DNA of 18,959 nt from Desulfobacterales bacterium (GTDB taxonomy: Bacteria; Desulfobacterota; Desulfobacteria; Desulfobacterales; JAFDCJ01): positions 5,721,151 through 5,740,109 of the forward strand of contig CP070771.1 of assembly GCA_020345785.1 (NCBI GenBank), given 5' to 3'. Under the pieces are notes generated by a model. That model was not told the DNA's origin, did no database searches, and was given only the letters and a program-made list of their open reading frames with translations. Positions 15,091-18,959 of this stretch are shown in pieces. The first letter of the stretch is position 1. Every line of letters starts with the position of its first letter. A program made the position numbers and the translations under genes.

Positions 15091-15632
15091 TGAATATTGC
15101 AGATTGAAAATTGAATATTTAAGGTATTCTGTCGTTTCTATTTTGCGTGCTTGCCGTTTTTCTGGAGGACGCAAAAATTGCGGTCAACTCTCCGGCTTCG
15201 TTTAGCAAGGGCTCCACCAGATTCTTTTTCAACAGCTTTTCATCGATGATAAATTGCAGCCAGAAGGCAGTCTCATCGGTTTCTTCCAAAACGATACTTA
15301 TTTTAGCTACAAAGCTGGCCTTTGATTGGGATAGGCAAGTAGCTCGATAGTTGGCAGCAACGGACGTTGAACACCTGATAACCTGTCCCCGAATATGTTT
15401 GCCTAAAGCAGTTTCCGGCAAAGCCATTGCCAGCTTAACGCAGCGATGCGCAAATTCTTTCGTCCTTTTTATCAGCTCGTCACTTCTCATGTTACTGAAC
15501 AATAAAACGTTTCCTATTATATTTAATCAAAGATCAAAATGATAAAATTCCTCAAATATTCAATCTTCAATATTCACTATTCAATTAGATGGATTCCACA
15601 AATATTCAATATTCAATCTTCAATATTCAATC
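15091..15632 (-). mobile_element. Word-array element carrying a four-helix-bundle gene
   Basis: A unit of roughly 0.5 kb lies between the two permease genes. One side has an ATTGAATATT-type array (15091-15120). The other has inverted-complement arrays of ATTCAATATTCAATCTTC words at 15554-15585 and again at 15600-15632. Between them is the four-helix-bundle gene. The stop codon of that gene lies inside the left array, and the stop of the B permease touches the right one. It encodes no transposase, so the mechanism is unknown and mobility is inferred from position and architecture. The outer boundary (15585 or 15632) is uncertain. Confidence 0.6.
15119..15502 (-). CDS. Four-helix-bundle protein (S23 / 23S rRNA IVS / Avd-like family)
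   Basis: This 127-residue protein carries the family hallmarks: ELIKRTKEFAHRCVKLAMALPET in helix 1, HIRGQVIRCSTSVAANYRA in helix 2 (the family I--Q--R--TSV-ANY-E/A core), SKASFVAKISIVLEETDETAFWLQ in helix 3, and a final helix LVEPLLNEAGELTAIFASS. Members are found in 23S rRNA intervening sequences and as small dispersed genes; related Avd proteins assist diversity-generating retroelements by binding nucleic acid. The function here is unknown. A TTG start at 15502 has AGGAA 8 nt upstream; the ATG at 15490 lacks a good site, so I use TTG. The last codons run into the AT-rich flanking array. It is an interloper within the transporter operon, in the same orientation. Confidence 0.88.
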   Translation of the reverse strand: MFSNMRSDELIKRTKEFAHRCVKLAMALPETALGKHIRGQVIRCSTSVAANYRATCLSQSKASFVAKISIVLEETDETAFWLQFIIDEKLLKKNLVEPLLNEAGELTAIFASSRKTASTQNRNDRIP

Positions 15633-16649
15633 CTAGTACCTCACCCTCGGATCCACCAGGGCGTAGATGATGTCCACCATTAAAGATACCAGCGCGACGA
15701 TCACCGCAAAAATCACGATGACCCCCTGAATGGTCGGGTAATCCCGCAGGTAAATCCGTTCCAGCAGCAGCCGCCCCATTCCGGGCCATGAGAACGTCGT
15801 TTCGGTCAGCACCGCACCGGCCATCAGAATAGCGACCTGCAACCCCATCATGGTTAAGATTGGCACAAAAGCATTCATAATGGCATGTTTGTAGACGACG
15901 CGCCGGTGCCGGATACCACGGGCTTCGGCGGCCAGAATGTAGTCGGACTTGAGAACATCCAGCATGTTGGCCCGCGTCAGACGGATGAATATTCCAGAAA
16001 GGGTCAGGCCCAGGGTAACCGACGGCAGAACCAGGTGGGTCAGGACATCCTCAAGGGCTTCAAAGTCCCCTGCCGCAATGGTGTCCAGCACATAAAAACC
16101 GCTCCAATCGAAGGCGGCGACAAATACCCGGGCGCCCGTTCTTCCGGCAATGGGAAAAATATCCAACCAGATTCCGAAAATCATTTGCAGCATCAGACCC
16201 AGCCAATAAACGGGAATACAATAAATCACGATACCGTATAAACGGATCGAATAGTCCTGGGTCGAACGTCGCTTGTCGGCGGCATAGGCGCCCAGCGGCA
16301 CGCCCACCAGCAGCGTAATCAGCATTCCGAAAAAGGTTAATTCAATGGTGGCCGGAAGCTTTTCAACGATCGTATCAATCACCCGCTGTTTGAAAATCAT
16401 GGAACTTCCCAGATCCAGACGGCAGATTTGCCACAAATAATTGCCGTATTGCACGATCAGGGGTTTGTTGAGTCCCAACTCCTCTTTTTTCTGTTCAATG
16501 ACTTTTTCCGGAGCATGACCGCCCAGCATGGAAGAGACGGGATCGCCGGGCATGATGCGGATAACCACAAAGACAATGCTCAAAAGAATAAAAACCATGG
16601 GGATGGTGAGGAGAGTGCGACCGATAATATATCTAAGCAGGTTTTTCAT
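15633..16649 (-). CDS. Peptide ABC transporter permease (DppB/OppB type)
   Basis: This inner-membrane permease of 338 residues has six predicted helices. The N terminus YIIGRTLLTIPMVFILLSI leads into FVVIRIMPGDPV, the family signature after helix 1. Also visible are the QYGNYLWQICRLDLGSSM segment, the EAA coupling loop DYILAAEARGIRHRRVVYKH and the terminal LVDPRVRY. A 17-residue periplasmic-side segment (RTGARVFVAAFDWSGFY) is typical of the family. The ATG at 16649 has no obvious Shine-Dalgarno. The gene follows the binding-protein gene by 364 bp, a wide gap containing a hairpin and a word-array unit, and its stop abuts the array of the inserted four-helix-bundle unit. Confidence 0.95.
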   Translation of the reverse strand: MKNLLRYIIGRTLLTIPMVFILLSIVFVVIRIMPGDPVSSMLGGHAPEKVIEQKKEELGLNKPLIVQYGNYLWQICRLDLGSSMIFKQRVIDTIVEKLPATIELTFFGMLITLLVGVPLGAYAADKRRSTQDYSIRLYGIVIYCIPVYWLGLMLQMIFGIWLDIFPIAGRTGARVFVAAFDWSGFYVLDTIAAGDFEALEDVLTHLVLPSVTLGLTLSGIFIRLTRANMLDVLKSDYILAAEARGIRHRRVVYKHAIMNAFVPILTMMGLQVAILMAGAVLTETTFSWPGMGRLLLERIYLRDYPTIQGVIVIFAVIVALVSLMVDIIYALVDPRVRY

Positions 16650-16748
16650 AAAGGTGCGGACAGCCTCTGTATGAGCTTAAGGTAGATATTCAACCCAAAA
16701 GGAGCCGGATTGGATTTCACCAAGTTATGGATTGACCGATACTGTTTA

Positions 16749-16875
16749 GAATATTGGAACGCTGGGTTTAAGGAATGAAAATTCCTTGATAATACATAAT
16801 GGATTAAATCCATAAACTAAAAAGATTCCGATCCGCTAAAAACATTGTTCCAATATTCCATTATTCCAATCCCCC
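16749..16875. repeat. Inverted TTCCAATATTCC word-array element with inner hairpins
   Basis: GAATATTGGAAC (16749-16760) and GTTCCAATATTC (16847-16858) are a perfect 12-bp inverted pair. The right arm continues as TTCCATTATTCCAATCCC to 16875. The centre holds two hairpins: AAGGAAT-GAAA-ATTCCTT (16770-16787), a perfect 7-bp stem on a GAAA tetraloop in the plus sense, and ATGGAT-TAA-ATCCAT (16799-16813). It lies in the 364-bp gap 16650-17013, which has no gene and otherwise only the hairpin at 16958-16991. Confidence 0.65.
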
Positions 16876-16957
16876 AATACTGCTTTAAGATGACTAACAG
16901 CAGAAAAAATTAACACCCATCATACACTCAGAACCCATTGTTCCATAACGAAATTGA

Positions 16958-16991
16958 GTGCGGGATCCGTTCGGCGGAACGAATCCCGCAC
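16958..16991 (-). terminator. Stem-loop after the substrate-binding protein gene
   Basis: GTGCGGGAT (16958-16966) pairs with ATCCCGCAC (16983-16991). After one mismatch CGTTC pairs with GAACG around a 4-nt loop, giving a 14-bp stem 23 bp past the stop of the binding-protein gene. In the minus-strand transcript it is followed by CUCAAUUUCG, a poor U-run. It may be a partial terminator or an mRNA-stabilising structure that keeps the binding protein above the other subunits, a common arrangement (inference). Confidence 0.6.
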
Positions 16992-17013
16992 CTTGTAAGT
17001 TGTCTACGCTGCT

Positions 17014-18567
17014 TTATCGCTTTGAAATGGGAGCATAAATAAACTGCAGCGTCGGTGAAATCATAATACCGTCAATGTCCTTCTGGGCGAACAGGTACAG
17101 CGTACCCTGAAAGATGGGCGCCGTTGGAACTTCATCGGTCCACATTTGCTGCACTTTTTTAAATATCGCCGCCCGATTGGCCTCATTGGGATCCTTCTGC
17201 TCATCTACAAACATCGCATCCCATTTCGGATCGGAAAAATAAATGCCATTGCCCCTGGAGCCGGCTGTTCCGGCGAAAGCTGCTGTGTAGTTATCCGGAT
17301 CGATGTAGTCCGGGTACCAGCCAAGCAGATAAACCGGCATCAGCTGATTGCGCCAGTTTTCCTTGTACGTGGCCCATTCTGCTGATTTGACACTAACCTC
17401 CATGACGCCGGTCGCTTCGAACTGCGCTTTGAGCACCGCCGCCATGTCCACTTCCGTGTCACCGTAATGGCTGGGCGTGTACCAGAATTCAAATTTCAGC
17501 TTGTTGTTTTCGTTGAAGCCGGCTTGGGCCAGCAATTGGCGGGATTTTTCAATGTTGCCGTCTCCGAAAGCAGTCATGAAACTGTCTTCGTGGGTCCACA
17601 TACCCATGGGAACCATGGAATACAGTGGTTCATTTTGACCCAGAAATACTTTTTTGATGATTTCCGGCCGGTTGATGGCGGCCGCCACTCCCTGTCGAAC
17701 GACTTTGTTGGTAAACGGAGGGGTTTTGCACTGAAAGCACACATAACGGATGTAGGGTCCCTGTCCCTTGATCGTTTTAATTTTGCTCATCTTCTGCAGA
17801 TCATTAATATCTGAAGGGTTGAAGGACTTGAATGCAAAATCGAGCTCGCCTTTTTCAAGGGCCAGCCGCATGGTAGTGGCATCCGCAAAGTAGCGGATGA
17901 TGACCATGTCATTCTTGGGTTTCGCACCGGAGTAATAGGGATTGACCTCCAGGGCAATTTCCTGGTCTCTTTTGAAAAAAACCACCCGATAGGGTCCCAG
18001 TCCAACCAGCTTGCCGCCTTTGAGCGCCGTAGGATCCTGGACAATTTTGTCGGCCGGATAGATGTTGGGGTTGACCGGGTAATAGGGCACCGTGGCGACC
18101 AAGGACGGAAAATAGGCGACCGGGTTTTTCAAAACGAACTTCACGCGATACTTGTCAACTATCTCCACCCGGTCAACGAAGTCGGTCACCAACCAGGAGG
18201 GATCGCCCTGTAGCCGTATCACGCGGTCGATGGACCATTTGACGGCATTGGCGTCAAAGGGCGTTCCGTCGGAAAATTTTATGCCTTCTTTGAGTTTGAA
18301 AATGTAACCTTTGCCAGCGTCAACCACCTCATAGGATTCGGCCAATCCCGGAACCAGATTGGTTTTGCCCGGCGGGTACCCCAAAAGTCCCTGATAAATA
18401 TTGTAGAAAATCTCCCATGTGTGGAAATCATAGGCATTGGCCGGATCCATGTCGGTCACTTTTTCGGTGGTGCCGTAAACCAGCGTGACCCTCGCAAAAC
18501 TGTTCGATGCAAAGAAAATCAAGCCCGTTGCCATTAAACAAACCAGAATCAATTTAAAAAGTTTCAT
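17014..18567 (-). CDS. Peptide ABC transporter substrate-binding protein (family 5, DppA/OppA type)
   Basis: This is the periplasmic receptor of the importer, 517 residues. A signal peptide of about 25 residues (MKLFKLILVCLMATGLIFFA then SNSFA) ends in a signal peptidase I-type site; no clear lipobox cysteine is present. The mature part shows the SBP_bac_5 pattern: DPANAYDFHTWEIFYNIYQG near the start, LVPGLAESYEVVDAGKGYIF, the signature KLKEGIKFSDGTPFDANAVK, GPYRVVFFKRDQEIALEVNP and QGVAAAINRPEII. The ligand (peptide, opine, nickel chelate) cannot be fixed from sequence; the linked aminopeptidase favours peptides. The start ATG 18567 has a strong AAAGGAGGATGAG Shine-Dalgarno. It is the first gene of the operon. 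Confidence 0.95.
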   Translation of the reverse strand: MKLFKLILVCLMATGLIFFASNSFARVTLVYGTTEKVTDMDPANAYDFHTWEIFYNIYQGLLGYPPGKTNLVPGLAESYEVVDAGKGYIFKLKEGIKFSDGTPFDANAVKWSIDRVIRLQGDPSWLVTDFVDRVEIVDKYRVKFVLKNPVAYFPSLVATVPYYPVNPNIYPADKIVQDPTALKGGKLVGLGPYRVVFFKRDQEIALEVNPYYSGAKPKNDMVIIRYFADATTMRLALEKGELDFAFKSFNPSDINDLQKMSKIKTIKGQGPYIRYVCFQCKTPPFTNKVVRQGVAAAINRPEIIKKVFLGQNEPLYSMVPMGMWTHEDSFMTAFGDGNIEKSRQLLAQAGFNENNKLKFEFWYTPSHYGDTEVDMAAVLKAQFEATGVMEVSVKSAEWATYKENWRNQLMPVYLLGWYPDYIDPDNYTAAFAGTAGSRGNGIYFSDPKWDAMFVDEQKDPNEANRAAIFKKVQQMWTDEVPTAPIFQGTLYLFAQKDIDGIMISPTLQFIYAPISKR

Positions 18568-18912
18568 CTCTCATCCTCCTTTCTTTGGGTTACGGGGTTA
18601 GCCATTAAAATTAAATACGTTAAAAATTCAGATACTTATCCCCCATCATATATCAGCAGGCCGAATGACTATTAATAAAATGAAACAAAATGAGATAAGA
18701 GGTGAATAAATCGGGCCGCAGCCTGCTGAAGTAAACCATATCTTTTATATAAATTTATATATATTGCAAGACTTAATTCATCCGCCAAGCGATTCTCGCT
18801 GAATAGCATTTTGAGAGTTAAATACCGTAATATTCTTTTTTCAAAAATCACCGGCCTTGTCCTACAGAGAATCGCTGCTATTTAAACTTTAAATCAGGAT
18901 AAGGTGCCGACA
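18568..18912. promoter_or_regulatory. Regulatory region of the transporter operon with paired inverted repeats
   Basis: This 345-bp AT-rich gap lies between divergent genes. TCAGCAGGC (18653-18661) pairs perfectly with GCCTGCTGA (18721-18729), and AGCGATTCTC (18788-18797) with GAGAATCGCT (18867-18876). AATAGCA (18802-18808) also pairs with TGCTATT (18876-18882). A very AT-rich stretch (18738-18766, TTTTATATAAATTTATATAT) could hold the minus-strand promoter, but no hexamers stand out. The repeats could be operator half-sites or leader stems. No gene is seen. Confidence 0.45.
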
Positions 18913-18959
18913 ATGATAAAATCCGACAGACTTAGAAATAACCAGATCAGATTAAATGA
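18913..18959 (+). CDS. Possible 5' end of a plus-strand gene (partial)
   Basis: An ATG at 18913 opens a frame reading MIKSDRLRNNQIRLN to the window end, with AAGGTG about 6 nt upstream. That spacing and the charged N terminus suit a real, cytosolic gene divergent from the transporter operon, but 15 codons are too few for a family call and it could be chance. Confidence 0.35.
   Translation, partial: MIKSDRLRNNQIRLN

Overview
The window looks like chromosomal DNA of a Gram-negative anaerobe, most probably a Desulfobacterota (delta-proteobacterial, Desulfobacterales-like) member. This is inferred from the gene mix (non-pyrrolysine MttB-family methyltransferase, a CheX/FliN fusion, a family-5 peptide ABC transporter) and from an unusual density of short 'word-array' repeats between genes. 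No rRNA, tRNA, CRISPR array or classical insertion sequence was seen.

Layout. Positions 1-102 hold the 3' end of an unrecognised gene. A plus-strand run follows with gaps of about 61-94 bp: upp (420-1046), a duplicated helical protein (1108-1587), a HEAT-repeat protein (1649-2173), type I L-asparaginase (2237-3280) and a small conserved-looking protein (3375-3674). Minus-strand genes then encode an MttB-superfamily methyltransferase (3832-5292) and a YfcE-like phosphoesterase (6094-6714). A plus-strand CheX-CheX-FliN fusion (7149-8723) converges on a minus-strand pair: a small exported protein with a CxxxCH motif (9266-9607) and a ProX/YbaK-type prolyl-tRNA editing deacylase (8742-9233).

The right half is a minus-strand peptide-uptake locus: substrate-binding protein (17014-18567), two permeases (15633-16649 and 14199-15083), two ATPases (13108-14073 and 11784-12779), and then an Xaa-Pro aminopeptidase (10090-11481). 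Together they would import short peptides and cleave them, including proline-containing ones. A plus-strand gene may begin at 18913 and run off the window.

The most striking feature is the intergenic DNA. At least six gaps carry inverted arrays of degenerate short words, for example GAACATCGAACGTCCAAC, CACCTGAAACCTGACACC, ATTCAATATTCAATCTTC, GAATTTGTTATTTGGTGC and TTCCAATATTCCATTATT. One such unit, placed between the two permease genes, encloses a gene for a four-helix-bundle protein of the 23S-rRNA-intervening-sequence/Avd-like family. The others look like gene-less units of the same architecture. Every internal gap of the transporter operon is occupied by such a unit or by the related array, and two transporter start codons directly abut an array with no visible ribosome binding site. 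I read this as a family of small repeat elements, one coding and the rest non-coding, that has settled repeatedly in one operon. Mobility and mechanism are inference.
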